From NCBI GenBank assembly GCA_905331475.1, contig CAJNYU010002679.1, positions 1 through 64,000 of the forward strand: 64,000 bases of DNA. Reading direction: 5' to 3'. Position numbers and translations under genes: made by a program. The notes beneath the pieces are model-generated. The model made no database searches. It worked only from the letters and a program-made list of their open reading frames with translations, and was not told the origin of the DNA. The stretch comes from Rotaria socialis. Its lineage: Eukaryota; Rotifera; Eurotatoria; Philodinida; Philodinidae. This document shows, piece by piece, positions 10,233 to 20,683 of the stretch; the stretch's first letter is position 1, and every line of letters starts with the position of its first letter.

Positions 10233-11043
10233 GTAATAATAATCGACCGAAGTAGCCGAATGCGCTGATTGGATATTTTAAATATATACATCCAGCGCTT
10301 TAAAAGCACCAATATTTAATTAGATGGCGCCCTTATACTATATTTTAAAATGCCAGAAATAGAAGTCAGTAGATGAGCAAGAATATTTCTGAAATACATT
10401 TGCAGAAAAATATTCTTTCAGATTGTAGATTGAATGTTATGTTAGATTCTGTTAAATATTGAAACATCTTATATTTCTGCATCCGAGAACATTAAACTCT
10501 TTTTTTCTATAAAAAGAATATAATTCTATGAATCTATTTTAAATTAATATATTATCGTTTATTTGTGTCAAATTCTCTCATTTAAAAAAATCCATTCGTA
10601 TCCAGTTTGATGAGTCAGGAATTACTCTAAATTTATCATTTTATTTTCAACAAAAAATGATGATGCTTGACAAACAAAAATGATAAAGCCTTTGGACAAC
10701 TCGAATTGTCCAAAGGTATGAATGTAAAAGAAGATACATCGATTAGAAAAAAATAGTCAGAGGATAAGTCGACTTGTCTCTTAAGGAAAAACTAGTGAAA
10801 AAATCTCCATGCTTGTATTCAAATCGAAATAAAATTTTAGTATAGTTGCCTAATTTCTGATAAGGTAAATTACGATTATATGACTGAATTCATTTTCAAA
10901 ATATTATATTAGGTGTGTACTATTCAGACACTGATAAAATATGGACTCGCATTCATTGGTATACTGAATTTTTCGTAAAGACCAATCGTATTCTTAGGTT
11001 GCTTCGGTCTTCGGCTGTTACTTCGGCCAATTATTATTATCCA
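10233..11043. repeat. Widely spaced inverted repeat around TAATAATAAT-CCGAAG
   Basis: TAATAATAATCGACCGAAGT (about 10235-10254) and, inverted, ACTTCGGCCAATTATTATTA (about 11020-11039) bracket roughly 770 bases of AT-rich sequence without an ORF. It could mark the termini of a decayed non-autonomous element. The arms are short and diverged, so this is tentative. Confidence 0.35.
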
Positions 11044-11126
11044 CAGTTATTGTATTGTATCGATGAAATTAATGAAGTGATTCATTGAATGAACCGAAGC
11101 CAATATTTGCTTTGCGCCAACTATTA

Positions 11127-11751
11127 GGGGTGTTACTTTATATTTACTTTACTTTTTAAAGATAAATAAAACCTTTATATTTAAAAAATAAAGATAAATA
11201 AAATATTTATATTAATAAAGTAAAGATAACGATAATCTTTATCTTTTTAAAATAAAGAAAAAGAAAAAGAAGCTTTATCTTTATTTAATAATGATAAAAT
11301 AAAGAATAAAGAAAAATATTTTTCCTTAAAAACCCAAAATTTGGTCTTCTCCCGATAGCTCGAAGAAAACTAAGAAATTCAAGGCTATCAAATTTTGAAC
11401 ACTAGATTTTTTTCCATAAATGATTTATGCTTCACCATCATTTGCTAGTATTATTTCATATTGCAATGTCAGTGATGATAAGCAAGAACTGCAATGAATG
11501 TTTTCTGTTGTGTTATACAAATTATTCATCTATTTACCAGTGACTGTAAAAAATCTTTCTTTTTTTCTTTATTTTAACGTTATTTTTACAAATAAAGATT
11601 ATCTTTATCTTTATTTTACAAATATAAAGGTTTTATTTATCTTTATTTTACAAATATAAAGGTTTTATTTATCTTTATTTTATAAATATAAAGGCTTTAT
11701 TTATCTTTATTTTTTAAAGAATAAAGATCAAAAAAGATAAAGTAACACCCC
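11127..11751. mobile_element. 625-bp MITE-like element with GGGGTGTTACTTTAT termini
   Basis: The left end GGGGTGTTACTTTAT (11127-11141) and right end ATAAAGTAACACCCC (11737-11751) are perfect 15-bp inverted repeats. The subterminal regions are built from reiterated AT-rich words of the form TTTATCTTTATTTTACAAAT and ATATAAAGGTTTTATT in several tandem copies at the right end, with complementary material at the left end. The interior carries no ORF. No convincing target-site duplication is visible. The transposase family that would mobilise it cannot be named from this. Confidence 0.75.
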
Positions 11752-11878
11752 AACCAACTATCTCTTCCAGAAATAGTGGGAAAAGAAGACCAATAACAGC
11801 GCAGATATGACTGTTATAGTTTTTTTTATTCGCAATTAAACAACTAAATTTTCTCATATTTATTACGAGTTTTGCAAC

Positions 11879-12581
11879 ATGCTCCGTCGATTTATTCCTG
11901 TTTTTACTACTAATGTAAACCGATACTATTCGATATCTTCTTTACATTATAATTCAACTGTTCCCGGTAAAGAATTTCAAGTTTGAAAAGCTTTTATTAA
12001 GTCTTTTGTATTTATTATTTTTAACAATTAGAATCAACTCAGGTCGTTCAACTTAAGTCGTACACGATCGGATACTGAAATATCCGACCACATTACGACC
12101 GTTAGTAACCGTTTACGATACGGCGAATTACGGTGCATGCCAAAACGTCAAATTACGGCGATTTACGGTCGGAAATGTTATAAAACGGTAGTATACGTTG
12201 CCGTTTACGATCGTATCAGGTCGTCGTAATGTTCGACCAGGGAATGTGCCATGATTCAAATTTAACGAAATGCTCTTCTGGTGATAAATTAATAGATAAA
12301 TCTTCATCAGAATATTTACAAGCTACGTAAAGTGCACTTTAACTTTTGCTAATAACTACTCTACTCTTTCTGTCCATTGGCAGGATTAGAAAAATGTTCA
12401 CAGGTGAGTTAAGATTATATACTGCTTTTCTATTATATTGTGGATTTGATAGATCGACTTCGACTGTGATGAACCATTACCACTGGACTGGTCAGACCTG
12501 CCCGATGCCCAGGTCCATCATTCCGATCGCCTGAAAGATGGCATTAAACTGCCTGAAGCGGTCAAGAAACGGCGCAATTAA
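11879..12581 (+). pseudogene. Short gene with mitochondrial-type presequence, probably interrupted
   Basis: ATG at 11879 opens MLRRFIPVFTTNVNRYYSIS, an Arg/Ser/aromatic-rich, acid-free N-terminus typical of mitochondrial import. The exon ends at a GGTAAAG donor (11966). An acceptor at 12031 is followed by coding for ESTQ and then about 200 bases of unrelated CG-rich sequence (12040-12240). Coding-like sequence resumes (CHDSNLTKCSSGDKLIDK to a GTAAAG donor at 12326), then a possible 20-base exon (12384-12403) and a last exon 12453-12581 (DFDCDEPLPLDWSDLPDAQV, ending AVKKRRN). The phases of the last three pieces do not agree as read. I do not recognise the protein. An inserted, decaying gene is the likeliest reading. 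Confidence 0.4.
12040..12240. mobile_element. CG-rich palindromic insert (CCGTTTACG family)
   Basis: About 200 bases with an unusual density of CGTAAACGG/CCGTTTACG, TTACGGCG and GTCG words, bounded by GGTCGTTCAAC on the left and a related inverted GTTCGACCA on the right. Related words recur at 13060-13160 and at 52741-52760 (GGCCGTAAACGGCC). It separates two coding-like pieces of a presequence-bearing gene, which suggests insertion. Confidence 0.45.
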
Positions 12582-12689
12582 TGCCCTAGACGATGAAAAA
12601 GGTCGAGAGATAAAAGGACTCTAATTTCACCCTTTATCGTCTCAATCTCGTCGTTTTTGACCGTTAAAAATTAGTGTTATGTTGCTCAT

Positions 12690-12985
12690 TTATATTTTAT
12701 TTCTCAAAATAAATTGAAATAAAACTAAAATATAATAAAATAAAATAAAAATGGAAAAACTAAGTACAATAAAATCAAATACACTAACATAAAAAGAACT
12801 AAATAAATACAATAATCTAAAAAAATTTTGTTTAATTAATTTAATTAAATAGAATAAACCAAAAAAAATCTACTAATCTAAAGAATAGAATAAATAAAAT
12901 AATACTAAAAAAAATAAAAACAATAAAATACAATAGAAATTCAACAAATAAAATAATATAAAATATAAAATAAAATGAATACAAG
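12690..12985. repeat. Low-complexity (ATAAA)n-like region
   Basis: Roughly 300 bases of A-rich words (ATAAAATAAA, AATAAAAT and variants) with almost no G. It is simple-sequence or MITE interior DNA. No gene. Confidence 0.6.
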
Positions 12986-13451
12986 AGGTTGAACGACAGT
13001 GTCTAAGTATTTATTTTACCCATATTTCTATCTCCAAATAAAACAGATGCAAAACGGTAAAAACGTTCGTCTTAGAAGATAGTCGTGTCCGACAACACGG
13101 AAACCGTCACCTAAAAGGCCATCGTTTTCAGTCGTTTAGAGTCGCTTACGGACCGTTCTATTCTACATAGGTAATGATGATTTAATAAGAAGTGATGCTA
13201 GTTCAATGGTCAACAATTGACATTCAATTCGATAAATGTTTTCTTTATCAACACACTTGAACAATACATCAGTAAATCAATTGCAAATAATACTTTAATA
13301 CTATATATGAAAGCAGTTCATTACTATGCACAAAAGTATTTAATTGATGATAGAAATCAAAACAATTATCTAATTTTGCAATCATAAATCGCTTATCAAT
13401 CAAAATTTTATAGCTGATTCGTATTTTCTCACTCTTAATTTTACACAATTC

Positions 13452-14008
13452 GATAGAGTTTTTCACTAACTATAGATTCATGTAATTTGTTTGAAAATAA
13501 AGCTGCGAGTATGTCCGAAGTCAGGACCGACTTGTGTTGAGCGATTTCAACAGAAATCGTTTCCATTGAATTTTAATGACCTGCTCGTGTAGACACAAAG
13601 GAAATTATGATAGAAAGTATGCCTTATGGTTTCCAAATGTTTTAGCTTAGTGTTTACAAGTCTAGGATCCAATTACTTCTTCAACTTTCTGTGTATCTTT
13701 TGGTTGCGAAGTTTTACGGATATGTACTTGTTACTTAATGCAAACCAAATGAATTATATCTGATTACATAGGCCGCGAAAAATACTTGAAAATCGATTGT
13801 CAAAAATGTAAAAAAATAATTTCTAGGCGAAATACTTCTTGAATACCGTTCAATTACTGTGCTGGTGTCCAGTATAAACCATCCTATGCGCTAAAATTAG
13901 AGATTACCCACTCTGTATTATATACCATTAGATAGAGTTTTTTACGGGCTACAAATCCATGCATAGTTTGTTTGCAAATAAAGCTGCAAGCATGTCCTGA
14001 GTCCAGAT
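13452..14008. repeat. Pair of ~78-bp direct repeats, 480 bp apart
   Basis: The copy at 13452-13530 and the copy at 13931-14008 both run GATAGAGTTTTT, then a CATG(T/C)A..TTTGTTTG block, AAATAAAGCTGC and AAGTCAGGAC or GAGTCCAGAT. The intervening sequence is unique with no ORF. It could be two copies of a repeat family or terminal direct repeats of a decayed element. Confidence 0.55.
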
Positions 14009-14186
14009 TGTTTTGCTTAGATCAGCAAAGATGGGATTTTTTGGCCGATATTAAGTATTTTGGGTCATAATAATTACTTTTTAGCCAAAACAAATAGTAT
14101 ATTCAGAATCAGAATAAAAAATAGGGTCGATGTATACAAGTTACAAAGTTTTCTGATGACTTTTATTGTTCGGCTTTTTTCTTGAT

Positions 14187-14232
14187 GGGTGTGGGTGTGG
14201 TTACTAATATTCAATACACCCACACCCACACT
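14187..14232. repeat. Compact TGTGGG/CCCACA hairpin
   Basis: GGGTGTGGGTGTGG (14187-14200) and CACCCACACCCACAC (14217-14231) form a 13-14 bp stem with a 16-base loop of AT-rich sequence. Confidence 0.75.
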
Positions 14233-14484
14233 CATTGTGTCGAAACCCATGAAGATATGAATTCAAACAAAACAAAACTTGGTACATATCGATTAAAAAT
14301 TACCATAGAATACAAAGCTATTTAGAAAATCAATTGTTTAAATAATTATTGATGAAGAAAACAATTTGGACTGTACGATTTCCTGATAGTAATAAAATCG
14401 CTCTTCAACGTACACAATATATTCATTTGATGTATTCACACTATTTCTACTTTAATCTAGTATCTATTTCATATTGAAAAATTC

Positions 14485-15859
14485 CTACACGTCTTCTACA
14501 AAAAGAAATATTTGAAGTTTCATTTTATTATAACCATACAAAAGTGTATCTTCATCTGCCGAGTTAGGAACTTCTGTTAGAAAAGAACGAGTAATTGAAT
14601 TCTGTAGATAGTGTAAGTCTTTCTGATAAACTTTACCAAATTTAATTCAACCTATAATTTTAAGAAAATTTAATTTCGAAAGACCATTGCTAAGTATATG
14701 TGAAATTTTAATGAGTTCATCGTTAGCACCATTTAGTTCTATGATTTGCAAATGAGGTAATCGTTCGACGATTAAATAGGCAATATTTATCAAATCTGGT
14801 TGATCCCTACCAGTAGAAAGATAGAGTTGTCGTAATCCATTAGACTGCATAAAGAAGCATCGTGAAGAAGATCGATTAAACTTTGCTCTTTTAAACCAAA
14901 TTTTCTATTGTATTCTGATCGGTAATGCAGTTGTAGATTACGTAGATTAGTCAGATGTGAAAAGAGAAAGTGTAGTTGAATTGAATTGAATGGTTGACCA
15001 ATACAAAGCGATGTAACTTGATGCCAACGAACGACAGGTGGTGAAAAAGAAAGAAAATCATCGTTGATTCCATCATAAATAACACTCATAACAATCAATT
15101 GGCACTGGTTCTTTGAGCTGTTCAAGCGTGTCAGATAAGATTTAATTTGTTTCTAGTGGTTTGATTACAGTTTTCACAGACCAGCTAACAGAAAACGAAT
15201 ATAAGCATTGAGAGGAAAGCATCGATAGTAAATTGTGAAGAACATAGGGAGTATTCACTTCTGCCACTAATATGGAGTTGACTAGTGAAAATAAAACATC
15301 ACATTCATGATACATTCATTCCATTTTACATTAAGGTAACGTAGATTGGGAGTACGACTTCTATTAATCGGAGTAACTCGACTAAAATGGATTAACAAGA
15401 TCGTTCAGGTAAGATCTTTTCATAAATTTTCTGATTTTCTACTAAACCACCGACCTCCTAATCAGTATTTAATAAATAATACTTCTGAAAAACTTGTGAG
15501 AAAATTTTCTCAAATATCCCCCGGTCCCATTTAACGACCAATAGATGACGAAGATTGATAAATGTAGATACATTTTCAGCTGACCATAAGCCATTATCAA
15601 TAGCTAATGTATCTGAGACATCTAATGAAATAAGACGATTATCAATGTTTGGCTGTGATAAATATCTATAATAAAATTCGGTTAGCGCTATACTCATGCC
15701 ATTGAAACCCAAGTAAACGGACATCAATGGCGTTTTATGAATAATAGCCGCAAATTTTGAATTAAGTTTCGAAAAAATATTGAATACTTCGTGAAATTGA
15801 AAGTAAATAAATATTTCATAGAGTAATTCGACAGAGAGATGTTCCAATGTTGTTGCCAT
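14485..15859 (-). pseudogene. F-box / leucine-rich-repeat-like protein, multiply broken
   Basis: ATG at 15857-15859 opens MATTLEHLSVELLYEIFIYF, the F-box helix pattern (L..LP.ELL..IF.YL) by which such proteins bind Skp1 in SCF ubiquitin ligases. The N-terminal 133 codons are open. Downstream, family-like segments continue in changing frames: LFSLVNSILVAEVNTPYVLH, then a stop after KPLETN; RWHQVTSLCIGQPFNSIQLH with LTNLRNLQLHYRSEYN; a frameshift near 14850; GLRQLYLSTGRDQPDLINIA with HLQIIELNG; a TGA near 14647; and a tail VYQKDLHYLQNSITRSFL ending near 14485. At least two frameshifts and two stops make it dead. The order and content fit the expanded F-box family I associate with bdelloids. Confidence 0.7.
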
Positions 15860-16141
15860 AGTTTGTTTTAATATTATGATATTGAATATTGTGCATCATT
15901 CTGATATAATGGCTTCAAAACAATATTACAAAGCATTATTGTTCTTTCTGACGATAGTCACCGCATAAAATGACGTTATTATTGCTAGTTCATTCATCAA
16001 CGTAAGCACGTTTTTTTTCTCTAATAGCATGCTTATAAGAGGCGACAATAAAATTTAGTCATTCAACATGAAAAATTAAGTCATATGTAAAAAAAAACGA
16101 ATTTTATAGAATGGAAAAAAGTAGAAAATGTTTATGAATGT

Positions 16142-17655
16142 TCATGCTGCATAAGCTGCTGATCTTCCAAAAGTATTACCTAAGCCACCCGAGTAGATAA
16201 ATTTAAAGAATAAAATTTCACCGGTGAATATAAGAGCAGAGAAAATAATGCCACAAGCGAGACCAGCTGTTGCTGCACTGCCAAGACCTTTTTCACCTCC
16301 TATCAAATATAGAAAAAAGATCGGACGCTATTGTTTGCAAGAAATATAACTAGAAGAATGATTACCTGGTCCAGTTGTTGTTGTTGTTGTTGCATTCTGA
16401 GTAGTTGAAGTCCCAGTCGTGGTCGTTTTTGCATTCTGAGTAGTTGAAGTCCCAGTGGTGGTCGTTGTTGCATTCTGAGTAGTTGAAGTCCCAGTCGTAG
16501 TCGTTGTTGNGTTGTTGTTGTTGCATTCTGAGTAGTTGAAGTCCCAGTCGTGGTCGTTTTTGCATTCTGAGTAGTTGAAGTCCCAGTCGTAGTCGTTGTT
16601 GTAGTAGTAGTAGTTGTAGTAGTTGTAGTAGTTGTGGTAGTATCAGTGATAGTTGTACCTCCAGTAGTTGTACTTTCAGTAGTTGTTGTTGTGATAGTAG
16701 TAGCAGTAGTTGTTGTTGTGATAGTAGTAGCAGTAGTTGTTGTAGTAGTAGTAGTAGCAGTGGTAGCAGTAGTAGCAGTAGTAGTAGTAGTGGTAGTAGT
16801 GGTCGTCGTTGTTGTTTCAACTTCCAAAGGGGTTTGCAAGTTACATGTCGTAATATTTTGATTACAAAAAAAACTTGTACAAGCACAATCTGCAAAAGGC
16901 ATCGCCGCTGGAGTCATATAATTGAAATAGACGCTACTTTGTGTTTCATTGTATGAGTCTACCGATACTAAGTTTACTACAGTTTTTATTTGATAAACCT
17001 TGTCAGAAAGATAAGTTTCGTAGCTTTCGTCGATTAAGGATTCCTGTGTTGTTGTAGTTCCACTGACTGTGATCGCACATAATACACTATTTTTTCTGGC
17101 ATAATCTTGACATAGTGGAATGTTGATAAATGGATGCATACTACATGTATAATTGTCATTGGATGTGTCGTTGCATGAAATAATCAAAGTTAGATTTGGC
17201 ATGAATTCTGCCGATCCCAACATGTCTGTAGAATTATTAGCTGAATTTTGACAAGAAGTTAAATTTTCGTTACAATTATCGGTTGCACAAACACAAAGAT
17301 CCATAGATGTGTACGTTTCGTATGGGAGTGTTCCGTCACAAATCCAAGCACCGGTGTCTGCTAGTGACCTAGCCACAGTAACGTTACAAGCCTTTTCAGT
17401 TAATCGACGAAATGTATTCATATAACGAAGACCATTGTATACTGTAGATGATATATTTGATGCTGCAGTCTGACTTCGATAAATACGAATAGCACAAAAC
17501 TGAAAATTATTGGATGCTGTTGAATCAGATATCGAGTAACAGCTGATGTTGCGTGCGACAGTCATATTCCCCACACTTTCGTTGAAAAAGCTATCTACAC
17601 CATACGGAATGATAGTTAACGAATAGAGAAGAATAACGGCATAAAGTCGAAGCAT
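16142..17655 (-). CDS. Secreted/anchored Ly6-like, mucin-type threonine-rich protein
   Basis: I start at ATG 17653-17655 because MLRLYAVILLYSLTIIPYGV is a classical signal peptide; the in-frame start at 17709 adds 18 residues before it. Two Cys-rich modules follow. The first has NISC, FQFC, EKAC, AWIC, then LCVCATDNCNENLTSC; the second ends ADCACTSFFCNQNITTC. The C-x-C-x4-CN ending is the signature of Ly6/uPAR three-finger domains. Many N-x-S/T sites are present. Next comes a long Thr tract (about 16600-16830) and a 13-residue repeat (TTTTGTSTTQNAK-like), typical of O-glycosylated mucin stalks. A final exon (16142-16298), joined in phase at TTGPG|G (donor near 16369), encodes a hydrophobic helix (GIIFSALIFTGEILFF) and ends SAAYAA. 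A single N at 16510 breaks the frame; the repeats on both sides require that the gap be not one base. Confidence 0.65.
16392..16600 (-). repeat. 39-bp coding tandem repeat in the mucin gene, with an N
   Basis: GCATTCTGAGTAGTTGAAGT begins units at 16392, 16431, 16470, 16523 and 16562, spaced 39, 39, 53 and 39 bases. Each encodes 13 residues of the TGTSTTQNA type on the minus strand. The irregular spacing contains the N at 16510, which probably stands for collapsed or unresolved repeat copies. Confidence 0.8.
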
Positions 17656-18207
17656 TCCTATTTTGATTTTGTTTGTTTGAAAATTCACATTTTGAAATAA
17701 ACTTAACAAAAAAGTACGATAGCTTTTTTCCTTTTATTACTAATTGATAGAAGTGCGAAGAGAAAAAACAAGAATACCTGAGGCAGTTTGTTTGAGTAGT
17801 ATAAAAAAAAAGAAATTATCGAGCGATAGATACACCTCGAAATGAAAAAAAAACAATCAAATGAAAGTTTAATACATGATGCTCATGATTTTGTATTCTA
17901 GAGTTGTTCAACTATCATCATATATCATGAATTTTAATTCTTTTACAACCAAGAAATTATTTGAACAGGCCATAGTAACCCAGTGAGAAAAACTTTCAAT
18001 AAGGTCGGTTTTCAGTTTACAGCTGTAGCTGATGCCTACATGCTTGTTGTCCTTCTCTATCACGAGATTATATAAATGACGAATTTCAATGCACTTCAAT
18101 TAAATTTATATGCAAACAAAAACAAAACCCGAAAAAATATAAACTTAAAAATAAATCACACTACATTCTATATCTGTCAAACAGGAACACCAAAAATCTA
18201 CATTTTA

Positions 18208-20683
18208 TTAACTAATACAATCACTTCCGACAATTCCTTCTTCATCAAGAACATCAAAATATACTCGAGGTAGTGCACAACCAAGTGCAGCTATCAGTGG
18301 TTCTCGTTTGAGTTGACATATTCGCGGTGTATTTTGTCCTACAATCGATTGTAGAAATGCTGTTAAATCTTGTCTAGCTTGCTTTTCTAATTGAAAAAAT
18401 TCTCCTGTCAACATACAATAATTGACTGATGGATAGAGTTTAAGTAAAAGTTTAATAATTAATGCCATGTTCATTGTAAACATTGATAATAACGAACGAT
18501 GCATAGCTAAACATGTTTGCAATGATGACAGTTCAAGAAAACTATCATCGGTTTGCGTATGTACATCATAGGTAATTAAATTCGCGTCATACGATGATGT
18601 TCGTCTATTCATCCAACCGCGATAGATATAATGTGATGTTGACGAATGAGTATAATCAGAAGGTAAATGTCGTTGTGGTATACGAGTAAAACTCGTTAGT
18701 GGTACTTGAAATGAAAAATTTGTTGATGAACGATGACAATTTTTACATAAATTTAAACGTGTAAAATCATACGAAACAGGCGATGGACGTCGAATGGTCG
18801 AAGAAGAATTCCTTGAAAAGAAAATTGAAAAATAATTTATCAGCGAGCGCATAAATATGTGATGATTAGATTGAAAAGAAAACACAGATCATATTTACAT
18901 GAGTTCATCATTGGTCGGGTCATATCCAGGTTGTAAAAATTTCATTAAATTCGAATAAGTTTTATAACATAAATTATTCGATGTTAATACGGAATAGTTA
19001 CTTGGTGAATGAACAATATAAAAAAATGTACTTGCCGCTTCAGCATGAAGAAGTATATAGGGATAGAGTTGATATTCATCTGTCATAATTTTATTATCTA
19101 ACGTATCAATTAATTCATCTTGATTATCAATATTAATCATTTGATTGTTGCCAAGGAAAAAATCTAAACCAATCATATATGATTCAGCACGATATTGAAT
19201 AATATCAAAATTTAAATTTATTTTATTTAAACGCGAAGATATTTTTAATTCGTAGTCATATTTTTGTTCACCTGTTAAGGCAATATTAAGTACGAATGGA
19301 GATGGCATTGAAGAATTATAAGTTATAAATGATTGTAAATGCACAAGAACATGATCAAATTCATCATGTGTCAATGTAAATAAACGAAGGTTTGCTTCTT
19401 GTTCAATTATTGTTTGTAGTTTAACATTTGATATAGACCAATTTTTATTTTCATTATTAAGAATTAATGAAATCAGATAACGTTGGAAAATTACTGTAGA
19501 ATAATCGACATTTTGAGGATAGAGTTCTATTAACACAAGAGCTACGCCCGTCATTGTTATATCAATTCCAATGGCAGGTACATCATAGGATGGTGATGAA
19601 TAATTATCCTTTTGATCATCTAACGTTAGATTTGATTCTTCGTTTTGCGATGGTACAGCTGGAAAAAAAGAAATTTGATCGCATATAAACAGATGGACGG
19701 CCTATACTTTTTTCATGGGAAATGAAAATTCTTACTCTCTATAGCTCTATTCGATATATTATTATGTTTTTAACAACTGCCCGAAATGCCATATTCTCTG
19801 CATTTATTTATTCATATGGCAGACGTCTATTGTTAGCACAGTCATGCTTAACTAATCACAAAATTCAATGATACGAATGGATTTCAAGTATTCGCGATCT
19901 GGAAAGAGCAAAATGAATAACCATGCATATTAATACGTTTTGTATTGATAAGGATTTCTTTGTTTTTGCATCTTTTAAGTAGATCAGCGGAATAAGTAAT
20001 CTAATATACAAAGAATAACATATGGATAAACTTATGATGAAAATAATCTTTGGTATTTAATCTATTGACTCTAGACTGTCTCGCGATCATTATGTCACCG
20101 TAACCTTTGAATATTTTAGTACACGATAGAAAAATATTCGACGTTAACCCAATTAGAATATTTAGAAAATTAAAATAATCAGATAAGTAATATTTTTAGG
20201 CTTACTTGTAGGAATTAATAATTCAGATATTTCTTCTTCAATAACAACAACTTGAGATTCATGTTCCGGTATCGTTGATATAGACGAGTTGGATCGTGAT
20301 GAAAAAGTTGACGAACTACTTGACGATGCATCTCCATCGTCCATCGATAAAAGACTTGAATAATGTGACGACGATGATTTTTGTTCATGAAGTGTTTTTG
20401 ACAGTGATGATGATGATTCAATATTTTCTCCATTTTGATTTTGTCCATTAGTAGGCTTTTTTGTTAGAAGTTCAACAAGTTTTGTGACAGACTCAAATGT
20501 TTTTATTGGTCGCGTTATAGTTATATTTGATTTCATTGTAGACGGACCACGTTTTGGTTTATAAAAATAATCACTATTTTCCGTGCGTAATCGCTCAAAC
20601 GAACATGGTGATAACGAACGATAGAAAAAACTTGAACGATTGCGTTCACCACCAACATATTCATCGTCATTTGTACTTGCCAT
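18208..20683 (-). CDS. Divergent pantothenate-kinase-like protein (pseudokinase candidate)
   Basis: Three exons in consistent phase (20206-20683, 18899-19658, 18208-18811) give 613 residues. The first ~160 are Ser/Asp/Glu-rich and probably disordered. From about residue 188 the sequence follows eukaryotic pantothenate kinases: IGIDITMTGVALVLI (family FGMDIGGTLVKLVYF), ALTGEQKYDYE (family ATGGGAFKFEE), YRAESYMIGLDFFLGN (family LDCLIQGLLYV), YPYILLHAEAASTFFYIV (family YPMLLVNMGSGVSILAV), NNLCYKTYSNLMKFL (family GTSLGGGTFLGLCCLL), then MHRSLLSMFTMNMALIIKLL and a C-terminal PLIAALGCALP (family EGYFGAVGALL). The family phosphorylates pantothenate to start coenzyme A synthesis. Here the GG, GGG, GSG and LGGG phosphate-binding glycines are almost all replaced, so catalysis is doubtful. 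A divergent PANK4-like role or another acetate/sugar-kinase fold is possible. Confidence 0.6.

Noticed and set aside
16634..16861. 75-codon Val-rich + strand ORF
   Set aside because: It is the antisense reading of the Thr-coding repeats of the mucin gene.
16362..16895. 177-codon Leu/Gln-rich ORF
   Set aside because: It is an alternative frame of the same Thr repeat region, joined artificially through the N at 16510.
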